Positions 1 to 13,522 of a stretch of DNA of 64,000 bases are shown piece after piece. Below the pieces are notes generated by a model. It ran no database searches and was not told the DNA's origin. It saw only the letters and a list, made by a program, of their open reading frames with translations. This DNA comes from Nautilus pompilius (taxonomy: Eukaryota; Mollusca; Cephalopoda; Nautilida; Nautilidae): contig JACATO010000600.1 of assembly GCA_018389105.1 (NCBI GenBank), positions 372,001 to 436,000 of the forward strand, read 5' to 3'. The translations under genes and the position numbers were made by a program. Numbering within the stretch: position 1 is the first letter of the stretch; every line of letters starts with the position of its first letter.

Positions 1-3000
1 TGTACTAATCTTTGAAAGATGGCTTGTCATTTTTTATCTTACCAAAGTGGGATTTTTTTAAAACTCATTAAAAGAAAGTATCGGATATCATGTACAAATA
101 GAAACTGCATGCTGACTGCTTGAGGCTATGTAGATTAGCCATAAAGATTTATTTTAAATTACATTATATCAATAAACTTGTTATTATGAGGAAGGAATTT
201 TTTTGCTTATTTCAAGTTTTTTTAAAATTTTTCTCCAGAGAATCACATGGTTGAAAGGATTTATTGAAAGGGGTTCTTTTCCATAGCCTATACATTTCGG
301 TAAGGGTATTTGATGAATCACCCACTTGCAGACAAATAATATGTTGTGGAAATGAAGTCAGCATTCTGTTCACTATTGATATTGATACACGTGAGTATGT
401 GTATACATAATGTATTAGACATTTTTCAGACTTCACATCATATTACTGCCTTGATGATACAGTGAAAATATATTTCATAATTTCTGGACATCAGGTACCT
501 GCAAGCAAACTGTTTGATAGGCAAAAATAATAATAAATAAGTTAATGTAAAATATGGAAAAGGCAAAAAAGCATGTTGCATGAATTACAAAGATCCTTGG
601 ACCTAGCCTGCAGCATACTTCATTTTACTACCATATGACTGATGCAAGATTTATGCATTTGTTTGGTTTATTTATCATTTATATTATCCTTTTATTAAAA
701 TGATATTGAAATGTGTGAATTTATGTTTACAGCTTCATTGCTCTTAGTTGCATCTTTACAAGAAGTTGATACAATATAGATGTGTAGTACAGAAGCCCTG
801 TGAATACAAAAACATTGGCTTTATGTTAAAAGAGCATTTCTTACATTATAAAACACAATGAACATTCAAGTGTTTTTTTTTTATATAATTTAAAAACACA
901 AGTTAATTCAATTGTTTTAGCCACCAGTAATATGGGCTTTAATGTAACAATTAAGCAAACTTATAAAATATGTTAATTACTGTCTGAAAGTTTTTTGAGA
1001 ATAATTTCATGGAATATTATCAATGATTTTTACTTGAATAATAATGATCATAATCTCACTGTTAAGTTTGTGCTTGCATCAACAGAAAATGTTAAAGTTG
1101 GAAAATAGGCTAAAATGTTTTGTGATTTTATTTTTTAACCATAAGTTGAAATGATAATTTTCAGAATAGAATTTTACACAGTAGGATTTAAAGATAATCC
1201 ATGAGTTGGTCTTTTGAGCTTTACAACTATAAATTCTGTCACACATTGGAATCTTTAAATATTAAGTAGAATGTAATGTTTAAACTTGAGGAAGGCCTCA
1301 TCAATCAAAATCATTCTTTTGTCTGCCTAGAAGTACCAGTTAGTATTTGTGTTGAACTGGCTCTATATTTAGTTAACACACTTGTAAAACAACTGGAGTT
1401 GGAATGGTACAGATTTTTCTATACAAAAGGTTATATTAATGAGAAAGATGCTGTGTGTCACAGTCCCTGTGGCTCAACTTGTGAGTAATGCAGATTTAAA
1501 CAGTAATAACATACACATGTATCGCAGGTGATATACAGAGGGTTCATAAATGAAAGCTAAATTTGTATAGTTTGTATTAGGGGCCTCATTCATATCTTAA
1601 TATAGTTATTTATTATTATTATTATTTTTTGGTAGCTAAACCTGTGTCAGCTTATAAAATACCTTTGTACACAATTTAACAATACCTTCATTAAATATGC
1701 AGATTCAAAGTTTGCTTAAATTGATATCATGTAACATGATTTTGTTTTTGTTGTTTTGGACTTGACGTTTTTGAAAAGAAAGAGCTGAGTGATAAAATGG
1801 AATTTAGTCATCAAAGCTGAACTATTTTCTCTTCATGTGGTATTCTCATAAGTGAAAGTGCCTCGAAACTGGAGTACCTGGAGAAAACCCCAAAGCCAGC
1901 TGCTGAAAAAGTAAAAAGTGAGAAGAAGCAAGGTTAAAGAGGATGTCATTTTGGACCACATATCTTTGCATGTTTATGGCATCCATATTTGATGATGGAG
2001 ATTCATTATCTTCTGACATTGGGGTTAACTGTGGTTGAGACTTCCACCTCCATCTAATGTTTGGGATTACTCAAGGTGTTTTTTTTCTTTTTCTCATGTA
2101 GTGTTTTTAGTGGCAGGCAATTCAAAATTGATTATTTCATGTGTGCAGAGGTTGGCCAAATCCTTTGATTTTTGCTTTCTCTGTCACTTTCTAGCTGTAC
2201 CAGATGTAGTTGAAAATTCTGCAGCAGACATCTATCTAAATTTACATAATAGAATGTATGTGTATCGTTATGTAATTAACATTATTTATTACTGCTTTAT
2301 ATTTGAAGATATTAGGCATATGTACCAGTACAGATTCTTTGTCAAGTAATAAATAGTAATAATTTTTAAAATCAGAGTTTAGAATGATAAGTTTTAAAGA
2401 GTATTTAAATACAAAGTTTTTTTTATGTTTTCTTCAGTACAAACATAAATGACTTTTTCAAATGCTCATATTTAGATATTTGTAAACTCTGTTAAAAATA
2501 AATTTTCATTGAAGCATACCTTGACAAAAAATTTATTTTCCATAGCTGGAAAATATTGAATTTAGTGTTGCCTTATGTCATTATATTACTATTCTTTTGG
2601 ACCCTCTTATAATAGTGAAGAATGAAGATCAAATAACTCTGGACTTCCATGAAAGTATCTCCTAATTTGACTTGTAAACTGCATATACATCATAACTAAG
2701 TAATTGGTGCAGCCATAATGTACAAGAATACATTTTTATTTGTTAATGATATACAATAAAAAAATTTACACACCAAAAAATCATCTTAAATAAAATGTTA
2801 GCATTTAATGATGGTTCCATTCCCTATTTAAAGGAAACATAAAATAAATTGGAGTCAATGTGTTAATGATATATTTGGAAAAAAACAAAATATATAAGTA
2901 TAGAGTAAGTAACTAGAAAATTTTGTAAAATACTACATAATTATATATTATCTCTAGATTATAGATTGAGAAATTTATTTTGAAAAGGGAACATTCTGAA

Positions 3001-4600
3001 ATTGTGTAACAGCTATCAACAACAATGTCTGCATATGATATTAGAGTAATAAATTAATATGTTGCATTATTTCAGAAATCTATTATATATTATTGATTAT
3101 GTTCAAAATGATTCATAATTCAGAATAAAATAAATTTAAATTAGACCTGTTGGTCCTAACTATAAGATTTAAACATTTATATTAGTAGTAAACAAACATC
3201 AAGTGTAGGAGACAGTTTTTAAAATGAATATTATCAGTGAACACATTTTAGTAAAATTATAAGATCCCTTTCTTCTTGGTCAGCACAGCCTTTGATGAGG
3301 TAAGCAGATTCTTAGGTCTATTAAATGCAACTGTTCCATTGGTTGAATATTATATAGAATATGCAGTACAAGCTTGGTTTCCTTATCTTGTTAGGAACAT
3401 TGGCAGTCTGGAAGCGAAGGCAAAGCATTTGATTAAGTTTTTCTTTTTGAGGAATGAAAATATCTGAGTCATTCTGAGTTAATTTAAAAAAAAAAACAAC
3501 AACTAAACTTCCTAGTTCATCACATCAAAGCTCAATGGGAGATTTAATTCAAACATTTAACATTTTTTAAGGAATAGAACAAGTTTAAATTTTAAAAAAA
3601 TGTATATTTTCATGCTACCATCAAGAGCTTATGATTAAACATTTCAAAACATCATGGTAGGCTTGATACCAGATGTTTTTTCAGTATTAGACTAGTTAAT
3701 GTGTGGAGCAGTTTGTCTAACAAAACTGTTCATTGTTTGATTATATGAAAGGAATTATTCTTTAAACTATTTGATGGTATTGCATTAAAAATATAATTAT
3801 ATGAGCATTTAAATTTTAAAAAAATCAAGTTAAATTATATCTAAAGATAATCTTAAAATTGTTCAAGTATACAATTTTAGAAAATTGGAATTTTCTTTAA
3901 ATGACTGAACACTGGTTATTGTATCTACTTGTAACTGATGCTGTGTTAAACTTTGCATTTCCATCATTAGGAAAACTTTGAAAAAAATGTCCTCTTTTTC
4001 TTTTCTGATTTAATCAGTTTGTTGAAATATATAATTGAGAACTATACAGTAAGTTTATCAGCATGAGTAAAAATAACAAGAGCAACCCACTCTACAGTCA
4101 TAAACATTTAAGTTGCACCACCCATAAAATGAATAAATAAAAACAGCTTATATTTTTCACTTTCAGCTTCTAGTTACAAGTTTATTTTAACCATTTATCA
4201 TTAAAGTCAGCAGCTGCTGTCTGGAAAATATCTCATTTTAATCTGAAAGATATGATGATTGGGTAGACAAGAAGTAAAAGAAAACAGCAGCTCAAAGTTT
4301 AAAGTAAATAATATGATACTGGCAGTGAATAAAGCTAGCAGAGAGAAAGGGTAAAGAGTAATTGGAATATTTTGAACATAGTGTTCATTATTATAAAAGT
4401 AAACCTCAAACTGATATTACAGACTAAACTCTACAACATCAAAGTAAACAAAAATAAAATAATGGGAGATAAAACAGGTAGCTTTTGGCCATTCCCATAA
4501 ATGACTGTTTCTGACATAAAATTTCATATTTAAGGTATCATGGACATCCAGGTAAGCAGTTGACCAGTGTGTAATATAACTTTAGTGAAAAGCAGTGGAT
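1..4600. other. Gene-free AT-rich stretch downstream of the ADAMTS gene
   Basis: No coding signal on either strand. The open frames here are short, rich in codons for F, Y, N and K, and resemble no family I know. Poly-A/T runs and AATAAA-like strings are frequent. I see nothing else. Confidence 0.6.
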
Positions 4601-5079
4601 CCTATGGTAGTTTTGTGTTTACCTATGGCTGTATTATAGTCATTACAGTGTGGCCAGAGCTGACAACAGATTGTCAAAGATCTCGATATTTCTTATAGAT
4701 CTGTGATCAATATTTTTGTAAAGTTTATTGAGGTTATAACTGGAAGGTCTTTTTCCACATCAACACTCATTGCCAAGATTCTTTTGTTGATATTGCCCAT
4801 ATAACAGAACTGGTCCAATGTAATCTCTATCAAGTTTGGCTACAGAGTATACAGAATGTAAGAAATCTCTTATCTTGCAAGAATTAACTGCTTCTAAAGG
4901 TTTGATCAAAAGACATGCCTGGAAAGATCCTTCAGTATTGGTGGCAGGAACTTTGGTGAACTGCTCTTAAGTTTTAGGCAGGAATCTGAAGTGGTGCCAT
5001 TGTTAATTTAATTTCTCTTGAGAACAGGGTCATAAATGTGGCAAGACAATGCCTTGAAATTCAGAAGATTGACAAATAA

Positions 5080-5180
5080 TGGTTCATACAAGATGGGACA
5101 TTCACTCATTATTTTCTTACAGTCCAACAGTGACTAGGTGTAAAGATTCCTGATTGATGGTTGAGCATTGGTAGTTTTGG
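5080..5180 (+). pseudogene. Scrap of a DDE transposase (mariner-like)
   Basis: One plus-strand frame reads WFIQDGTFTHYFLTVQQ, then after a stop LGVKIPD, then WLSIGS. This resembles the family pattern W-F-x-QDGA-x-x-H-x-x-x-x-V-x-x-W-L around the second catalytic aspartate, followed by the W-I/L-G-x-G/R-x stretch seen again at 27836-28023. Stop codons interrupt it. The DNA from about 4640 may belong to the same fossil, but I could not align it. Confidence 0.35.
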
Positions 5181-5499
5181 CAAGTGACTTTCTACATTTT
5201 GTAACTTTATTATTGCTAAACTTAAAAGACAAAAAATGGAGTGCAAGTTATGCATAAAATCAGATCTGATCACTGTAAAAAGGTGTCATTCTGTAAATGG
5301 TTGCCTACCAGATTGGTGGACAAGTTGTTAAATGTCCTATGCCACTTTTGGTTATATTACAAGTTTTGAAACAGAATAACTATGGATTAAAATAATATAA
5401 AACAAAATAACTATTTTATTTTGTTATAGAAATATGTGCATTTGAGTCTGTTTAATTAAATATGAAACACATTACAATATATATATATATACTTGTAAA

Positions 5500-6220
5500 C
5501 TATCCAAGCATAATGTAGATGGGTGAGAGAGACATTATTCCCAATAGCAATAGCACATGACCTCATGTAAACATCAAGGATATCTATCATCCATGTCTTT
5601 CTGGAAAACATGGAGATTAGTCTTGCCATCCAAGTTAATGCCTTGTCACATCACCATTGAGCCACCTCAGTAGTGGTTATGTGCAGCAATTTTGGCATCT
5701 TGAAACTTCTCCCCACTAGCATGTTGATTTGTAACATCCAAACAAAATCTTGACTTGTCTGTGAAAAGTATATGGTCTGCTGTTCTTTATTTATAGCCCA
5801 GTGCCACCACTACTCCCTGCAGTGACCCATGCTTAGTAGTATATGGATACAGGCATTTATTGATTACATACCATTAGCTTGAGGCCTATTATGTACAATT
5901 TGTGCTGAGACGCTGATATCTGTTGCTTTTTTGAAGGTCAGATTTCAACTGAGCTGTAGTCTGGAAATTGGTTGTTCTCAAGTCAAAAATGTGATCCTGG
6001 CAATATGATGTTGACTTGGATTGGCCCTCTCACTGTTATCTAGCAGCACTACCAAAAATCTTAGGCTGACTCCAGGCCCCCCTATCTAGGTTATGCTAAG
6101 CTCATCTGCCACATGATGTTAGTTGCTTTAGTTTCCAGCATACCAGTCTCTCTGGAAAGTTCTTTGGCCACCAAATGCATTTGCTGTCACTATTGTGCCA
6201 TTCTGCATCAACTAGCAATT
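5500..6220 (-). pseudogene. Tc1-like transposase fossil
   Basis: Minus-strand frames, with stops and frameshifts, show the Tc1 order: a partial helix-turn-helix region, LRTTNFQTTAQ (family LRNRFQTA), HILFTDKSRFCLDVTNQH with the first catalytic D, then GGSMVM and INLDGKTNLHVF (family GG-S-V-M-V-W and I-x-L-x-G-R-T-x-L). The C-terminal part with the second D and the E is missing, so it is cut off near 5500. No terminal inverted repeats were recognised. It is old and not functional. Confidence 0.75.
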
Positions 6221-7226
6221 TAAAAATGAAGATTTGATGTTGAAGAACCACTTAAGTTTCAAAATAAAAGTATGGTGCGTATTTAAATTTATATCAAAAC
6301 AGGCACCATTTATTTATGTGCATCTCAGACCTTGATGCATTAGAGAAAATTTGGTCATACTGTTTGAAATATAGTAGTGGAAATTAATATTAGCACATAA
6401 AAATAAACATGAAACATTATTTATTTAATAAGTATTTAAACTGGCGTGAAAATTACTCTGGCAAGAGTTTGTCTTCTCTTCAGCTATGGAGGGGTCATTG
6501 TACTAAATATTAAATACACTTTCATCTTTTTGATAAAATAATTTTTATACATTTTTTCTATTCTTAATAAAGGATAGTTTTCAGTTTTTATGGGATTTTT
6601 ATTGTTTATGAATTAAATGTGCTTGCATTATCAGCTAAAATCCTGTAATAAATTGCAAGAAAAAGGTGTAAAAAAATGTGGTACACATGATGTGTTTTTT
6701 TATTGGCTCTCAGTGTTCATGAAGTATATAATGTAAATGGAAAAATAGGTTAAACAGAGAATATGCTAGCAATGGCACACACAAATGAAATTCCTAAAAA
6801 TAAATGCATAAAGAATTTGTTTGCATGATGAAGGTATTTTAAAGTGAAATATTGTTTTAAAAATAAACATTTCTCAAGTGATATATCCAAAACTGAAGAA
6901 GTGGTAGAAAGAAGGTAGTGTTAACAATAGAAATGAAAGAGAAGGGAAAGCAAAACTGTCTAAGAATGATAGCATTTCTTAATAATTACATTCTTAAGGG
7001 CCAAAAGCCAGTCTAGCAGACAACTGGAAGATAAAGTTCAGGAAATTACAAGAGAAGGTTGGTTCAAATAAAGCTAGCTGAGAGTGTTTCTGTTTATAAG
7101 TATATACTAAAAAGAGAAAAATAAATAAATAGATGCAGAAATAAAACTTGAATGAATGATGATTAGAGCAATGATGAGTCAAAATTTGAAATTTGTGGAA
7201 ACAAATGAAAATATATTTCATGCAGG

Positions 7227-7424
7227 AGAACAGGCAAAGCCGAGACCGACATCTGCCGGTTCTGCGTGGAAGAGGAAGAGTCATCTAAACACCTTTGGAT
7301 GCGCTGCCCTGCCTTCCTGGTGGACCATCATCACCATCAGCTGGGTCTCTCCTACGACGAACTCTCTCGACTTCCATGTGCAGCCACAGCACTACTGAGG
7401 ACTATCCTCAGGTGCCTGAGGTGA
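7227..7424 (+). pseudogene. 3' end of a non-LTR retrotransposon reading frame
   Basis: The frame RTGKAETDICRFCVEEEE continues to KHLWMRCPAF, then a leucine-rich tail, and stops with TGA at 7422-7424. C-x-x-C-x(8)-H-x(4)-C is the zinc-knuckle-like C-terminus seen after the RNase H or reverse transcriptase region of Jockey/R1-type LINEs (family pattern C-x-x-C-x-E-x-E-T-x-x-H-x-L-x-x-C-P). Its GC content is much higher than the surroundings, suggesting a fairly recent insertion. The rest of the element is absent, consistent with 5' truncation during reverse transcription. Confidence 0.7.
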
Positions 7425-7426
7425 TG

Positions 7427-7452
7427 CAACAACAACAACAACACCAACAATC
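7427..7452 (+). repeat. CAA-rich tail of the truncated LINE
   Basis: A short CAA repeat directly after the stop codon of the LINE fragment. Simple 3' tails of this kind are normal for several non-LTR retrotransposon clades. A 10-base string, GAGTCAAAAT, occurs at 7176-7185 and 7491-7500 on the two sides and might be a target duplication, but it lies about 40-50 bases from each visible edge. Confidence 0.5.
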
Positions 7453-7499
7453 AAGAATGCAAGTGGATCTGTACAAGTTAATGGCTCATTGAGTCAAAA

Positions 7500-10145
7500 T
7501 GGAAATCACAATAGATGGACTGCCAAGAATTAAGTAAATTATTTTATCATGCATGCTGTTCAATCTAGATCAAAATTAATAAACAGAAAATCAGTTTCAA
7601 TACAAGAAAACCATGCTAGTAAGAATATCTTGTTCTTACAATGAAAAAAGGAAGAACTTACACAACTGGAAGCCATGATGTAAATATGATAGAAAACTAT
7701 GAAAACATGGAACATGCATCCAGTGCAGAAGGTCTGTAGCAAGCACCAAAAATGATTTTGAATAAAATTCCACAATTTATTATTCACGATCTTTATGAAA
7801 GTATGGAGGCAAGAGTTAATACCCTTTCATCAGCTGAATGGCTTCACAACAAATATTTAACATTGCATATGACAGCTTTTATACATTTTTTTCTTTTTAA
7901 TAAACTATGGTTTTCACTTATGTCTATTAGGTAAATACATTTTGTAAGCTTGCTTTGGTATTCTGTTGAGTGTCCATATGTGGATGTATATTTTTGCTAC
8001 TTACACATGTAGATTTTGTTAATTTTTTTTCAAGTATGCTCACTTGACAAATATCAGATGTAATTTCTAATCCAATCATGAATGACATCTGTTGTTAGAA
8101 TCTGATACAACAGAAGAAAAAGTTTCATGAATTGGAAGTATGCATAATCTTAAGGCAAAGGGAAATGATGATTTATAGCAGCTGTTAGCTCACATTCCCC
8201 AGCTACATTTGATACACATGCAGTGTCTTGATGGCTCAAAAGAAAACTTTCCTTGGGTTTGATTGAGATCTTTGAAACTGAAATTCATTGTGAATTAGAG
8301 TCGTTGGAATTGTTCCTGTGGAGGGGAGGTTAAATTGTGAAGATCACTGATGGGGATTTGAATGGCAAATGAACCTGTAAATAAATATAGCAAAGTGCTG
8401 CAAGTTTGTAAGTACAGTAGTTCTAAGTCTCCATAAATCTAAATTAAGTTCTCAGAGATGCTAGGTTTGTTCAAATGAAATCTGGCTTAAATAGCACTGC
8501 TGTAACAGGGTCTGGCTGGGTTTTATTTGATGTTCCTAGCAAATAATGCTGATTTGTGTCTCCTAATTTTTCTGACACACACTTTTGAGGGATTTTTGTT
8601 GAAATGTTTATGAAAACAAAGCTACTCTGTTTTACTCAAAATAGCATGTTTATTTTAAAAAAATGTTATATGTGATTATTTTTAGGGAAAATGTATAACG
8701 TGCTTGGAAATATTAATTCAATCCAAAAATATTCAGAGTAAGTTGACAAACACTCTACAGCCATGGCCAAACATTTTGTATCATCTTAAAAGAAGATTCA
8801 TTTTCAAAGTGTGTCAGTGTACCCATGACAACTTCTGAATGAGTCACACTTGTTATCATGATTTATAAGATCTTTCTAAAAATCAGTTATTTGCATATTA
8901 GATTACAATTTGTCACATTATTTAATTTTGATCATTAAGTATACAGAAAACTACAGAGTGGCATGCATGCAATATGTTAACATATCATTATTGTGCAAAT
9001 TCAACAGGTTTGATTTCACTGTATCAAGCAAAATTTTAAAATTTTAGGGTGGTGCAAAATGTTTTGCCTTGGCTGTAGGAATCTAATTGGTACTTACATG
9101 AAAACCAGTCCTTCCAAAGCTGTTATCTTTTAGATATTGGAAATCATTATACTAATTATTTGGCTGGTTTGTAGTTTTTTTTTTTTTAAGGAATAGTGTG
9201 AATTTTATAGATAAAAGTACCAACAGCATCCTGAAGAGAACTGTCATTTTTTTAAAAAAATATTAATTCACCTTTCAGGTGTTCAGAGATTTTACCCAGT
9301 TTGATCATTGTGAATCAGAAAGCTCTCTTGGTAGCAAACATCGTGAAATTCTAAAATCTGCATAGTTTTTTTGAAAGTGCATAACAGTTATTTAAGAAAT
9401 ACATTTAATATTATCTCTTATCCTTGTTTTTTTTAAAAATTAAATATCTAGTTTCAAAAAATGTTCTTAATTCTTTACCGCTTAATTAGAACAAAGTGTA
9501 TATGTCTATACTAGTTGGCCAGTCTAATGATATGTTGTTGGTGCCCTAGAAATGACACTGTGGTACACATTATTCTGGGAGGCATTGGCAGTCTGCATTG
9601 TCCTTAAACTATCCAAATTTCCTGAGGTACCTTATTTGGTGTTAAGTGACACCTAGGCATCCCCGAAGCTAATTTACACCACTAATGTGGCCAGTTTATG
9701 GAGGAAATGATACAATGTTGTGTTTGGGTTTCTTTCCTCAGTATGCAGGTCCTATTTAACCAGAATATGAACATGTTTGGATGTACCATACAAGCAATAT
9801 AGACTTAGAAATACTTGCTGATTATTTTTTTGAGGATTATAGTTTTAAAAGTGTATAAAGGATATGTTAGTGAAATGAGTTTGCTTTGTTTTGCTTCTTG
9901 ATACAGTTTATAAAATTGAATGAAAAAGAATCTAAATTAACATAAAATCAACTTTATTTCTTACATAATTATGATTGAAAGCATTTTTTTGTCAAATGAA
10001 GAAATGTAATCTACTTATTTTAAAATTCCATTAACAACTTTGGCAGTAAATAATATTGTATTGCATTTATTAGGCTGTTTTAACATTTTGAGACTTAGAA
10101 ACATCTTTCAGCAAATTAGTTTCTGTACAAGAATTATATTTTGTT
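7500..10145. other. Gene-free AT-rich stretch
   Basis: No conserved coding motif, structured RNA or intact mobile element seen. Confidence 0.55.
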
Positions 10146-10149
10146 GTTG

Positions 10150-10260
10150 TTCACCAGTCTCTACATGGGAGATTAACCTGGTGAGCATAGTGTTGCAGTT
10201 ATCCATTAGAGTGTGTCATCCCGTGTCACAAGTGCTGGACACTGCTGACTTTTGGCACGG
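10150..10260 (-). repeat. SINE copy (3' part), older tRNA-derived family
   Basis: Shares an extended block with 37565-37665: ctac-x-x-GGGAGA-x-TAACCTGGTGAG, then a GTGCTGGACACTGCTGAC-like stretch. Only the part distal to the tRNA-like head is present. Confidence 0.6.
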
Positions 10261-11907
10261 AGCTTATAGATATGATTACAACTGCATACTGAATCCATTT
10301 CCTCTGTACATTTTTGGTAGCCTTCAGACTGAAAGATACATAAAACATGGTCTAGATTCTTATTTATACTTCCTACAACAGCAGATGCTTTAAGAGTAAG
10401 CATTTATTATCTGGCTAAACTAGTAACCTTGTTGCCAAGATTTGAATATAATCTATGACACAGCATTTTGACTGATATTCTCAGTTAAGGCATCGCCTCT
10501 TTTAGGAAATGCTGTGAGAAAATAAAGAATAAAGTGGAAATAGAGGCTACCCAGAGCACCAGGATATCACAACACTGCCTAGCTTTAGTTCTCCTATGGT
10601 GTTCAGACTAGCTCTCTGTCTTCCAGCTGGTATAGGTGACAGCCAAATACTAGATCCTAAAAAGAAGAAGCAGAAATATTTTTCCAAATACATTTTTCAG
10701 GGTTCAGATTATTCATGCGACACTTAAAATATGTATCAAAATTCAACTTTGAACAAATTTCCCACCTACTCTAAAACAAATACAATAAATAAATAAATAC
10801 ATGTTAAAACTCCATTTATAATAATAAATCTGATTTTAAAATGAACAAAAAACATTTAAAATCATTTTTAACATTGCATTATGTACAATAAGGAATATAC
10901 AATATAAAACAAATGGAATTAAAAACAGCTACAGCCACTATTTCTGAGACTTGAGTGTATGAAATGTGGATACTTTTCTATGCTTCTGTCAGTTTGATTA
11001 GCAACAACATTAGATTTACAGCTTAAACAAACTTTGCAAATCAGATAGTCAAAATAACTTTGTCTTTAGCTATATTTAAAATGTGACAGAGATGAGACTA
11101 GATAACCCCACACTTTTTTTTGCTTGTTATTAAAGAAAAATATTTAATCATATTTGCAGATTCTCACTAATTTTGATTATCATCAGCTTCAAATTTTTAG
11201 AATTTTGTCAAATTTCAATCATATTTGTGAATCTTAGAAAGCAAAGGTTTCTGATTATGACATAACCTGACTGAAATATGCAAGTCAGTTTGTATACTAT
11301 AACTATCCCCTCTCAGTCATGGACAAATGGATAAAAATTAAAATTTATTGTTTGTGAGTCCTCTAATACAATTTTATAAAGTTACAAAATATATGAAGCT
11401 TTTAAGGTCCTGTTGTTTAATTTTCTGTAGAATAAATATTTTGAAATTAAAGATTTAGAAAACAAAACACCTGATTCAGAGATGAAAGTTGTTTGTTTAT
11501 TATTTTTTTTTTAAAAAAAGAAATGGTAACAATAGCAGTTTTTAAGTAAATTTATTTTAGACATCTATATTTATTAATTTTAAGTTTAATCCAGTGTAGT
11601 TTTTTTCTGAAGCAGTCATTTAGATTTGAGAGGTAAGTTATTGTTAATAAGTTACTTATAGAAACTAGATGGTTAAGTTGGCTGTTTACCACCCACCACG
11701 TTCTTAGAAGAACTTGCATTTCAGAAATCTTTTCATGTCACCATTATCAAGGTGTTAAAAGTCTTCCTCAGAACTACACCATTATGGCAAAAGGGAGGAT
11801 CAATCCTCAAAAAAGTAGTTTCCTCATTTTTGAACAGTCTAGTTTATGTCAGACAAACTTTTATAATAATAATAATAATAATAACAATGGCCTTACACTG
11901 ATATATA
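10260..11907. other. Gene-free AT-rich stretch
   Basis: Nothing recognised apart from a short ATA/AAT repeat at about 11862-11884, just before the Tc1-like element. Confidence 0.5.
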
Positions 11908-11909
11908 TA

Positions 11910-13522
11910 CAGTGGTGTGCAAAAGTCTGGCATAAAAATGACTAGACTTAGAAAATTGGTTCTTATTTAGTAGAAATTAGTAACTATTGTATGTTGTTTT
12001 CTGTTTTAATTGAAAGGTATCGGTGTCTTTAAACAATTCATAACACTAAGATCCATTTTGTAATTGCATAGTCAAAATTTAAATATTAATAAAATAACTT
12101 GCATGAAATCGGCATGTGCAGAAGTGTTGCATAAACTACAAAAAATTAGAATGTATATATTTTGTGTTATAATAGTTTAGGATAGTAGAATATAAATATG
12201 AAAAGCTGTCATTTTCCACTATTCTGATTCATTTTTGTTCAATAGTGATGACGAGAGCCCGATATTTGACCAGCAGGCCACAATCGTTCGCATGAAAGAA
12301 GATGGCGAAACTGAGTGGGTCATTGTGGATCGTATTGGTTGCAATAATCAGTCGACGATATCTCGCACCCTGAAACATTGGAAAGCTGAGGGGAGCCTAA
12401 TTTCAAAACGCAGAGCTGGCAGACCGCGGAAAACGATGGCTTGACAGGATCGTCTGATCGCTCGCATGTCAAACTCAGACCGATTGCGCAATTCCAGACA
12501 TCCAGACCGCCTTGTCAAGGCACCATGGGATCCAGTTGGCCTTGTGCACCATCAGACAGTGTTTTGATCCACATTGGACTGTTCGGGCGATCAGCACAAT
12601 CATCGAAAGCGACTGCAGTGGGCTCATGACCATCTCCACTGGACCGTTGCCCAGTGGTCCCAAGTGTTGTTCTCTGATAAAAGCAAATTTGTGAGGGTGC
12701 ACTCGGCGGGTCGGGTGTAGGTTGGGGATTGGTGTCCGAGAAATACCATCCTAGTTCCACTCAACAGACTCCACAAGCAGGGGGAGATTCGGCCATGGTT
12801 TGGGGCTGTTTTCAATCGTCTGGTGTCGGTCCATGGCATCACGTGGAGGGTCGAATGAATGCTCATGACTATGCTAAGATCGTCTTGGACATTGTCGAAC
12901 TGTATATGTGTGAGTGCATGCCCCTGATGGCCATCTATCAGCAGGACAACGCCCCCATCTACACAGCTAGGAGTGTCAAGGCCTTGATGGCAGAGTTGCG
13001 AATCCCTCTCCTCAACTGGCCAGCTCAAATCCTGGATCTCAATCCCATAGAAAACATTTGGCACTCGATTAAACTCAGTGTTAGTGCCAAAAAAACAAAA
13101 AACAAAACCGATTTGAAACAGAAAATTGAGGAAGCCTGGTTGGAGTTCAGTAGTGACAATTGTCAGCATTTGGTAGCCAGCATACCTCGTCGTTGTGAAC
13201 AAGTTATAAAGAATTTCGGATATTCTACTCATTATTGATGGATCTGATCACTTTCTGCATAACAGGAATTGAATCTGAATTGATTAGATAGCTGTCTAGA
13301 TTTTATGCAACACTTTTGCACATGTTGATTTGATGCAAATGATTTTCTAAAAATTATAACTTTTCTTACAATGAAACAATATGTTTGATATTATTGGAAT
13401 AGATGCACAACAGTAATATAGAAATACTTTAATGAACAAGATTTGATAACAACTGCTTTCGACAAAATGCGAGCTAATTTACAGGAAAAATAATTTTCAT
13501 GCAAGACTTTTGCACACCGCTG
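11910..13522 (+). mobile_element. Nearly full-length Tc1-like transposon, 1613 bp
   Basis: The ends are inverted repeats: CAGTGGTGTGCAAAAGTCTG on the left and, read from the right, CAGCGGTGTGCAAAAGTCTT, with about three mismatches in the first 30 bases. Both ends abut TA (11908-11909 and 13523-13524), the Tc1/mariner target duplication. A second, inner pair of related inverted repeats lies at 12113-12135 and 13302-13324, each about 200 bases inside the matching end. Between them is a broken transposase reading frame. The element sits about 600 bp beyond the end of the ADAMTS gene. Confidence 0.93.
12235..13238 (+). pseudogene. Tc1-like DD34E transposase, broken by a stop and frameshifts
   Basis: The N-terminal part (from about 12235 to a TGA at 12442-12444) has the helix-turn-helix region and ends in RRAGRPRKTMA, the GRPR AT-hook-like motif of the family. 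After the stop the same frame continues QDRLIARMSNSDRLRN, then shifts. The frame 12729-13238 has GDSAMVWGCF, YQQDNAPIYTA (second catalytic D) and LDLNPIENIWH (catalytic E). Exactly 34 residues separate that D and E. The first D is in LFSDKSKF near 12668-12690, in another frame. No ATG was seen at the 5' end of the first frame. It is not functional as it stands. Confidence 0.92.

Noticed and set aside
10040-10393. Plus-strand open frame of 117 codons
   Set aside because: It overlaps a SINE fragment read from the wrong strand and shows no protein family.
12624-13232. Minus-strand open frame of 202 codons
   Set aside because: It is the antisense shadow of the Tc1 transposase on the plus strand.
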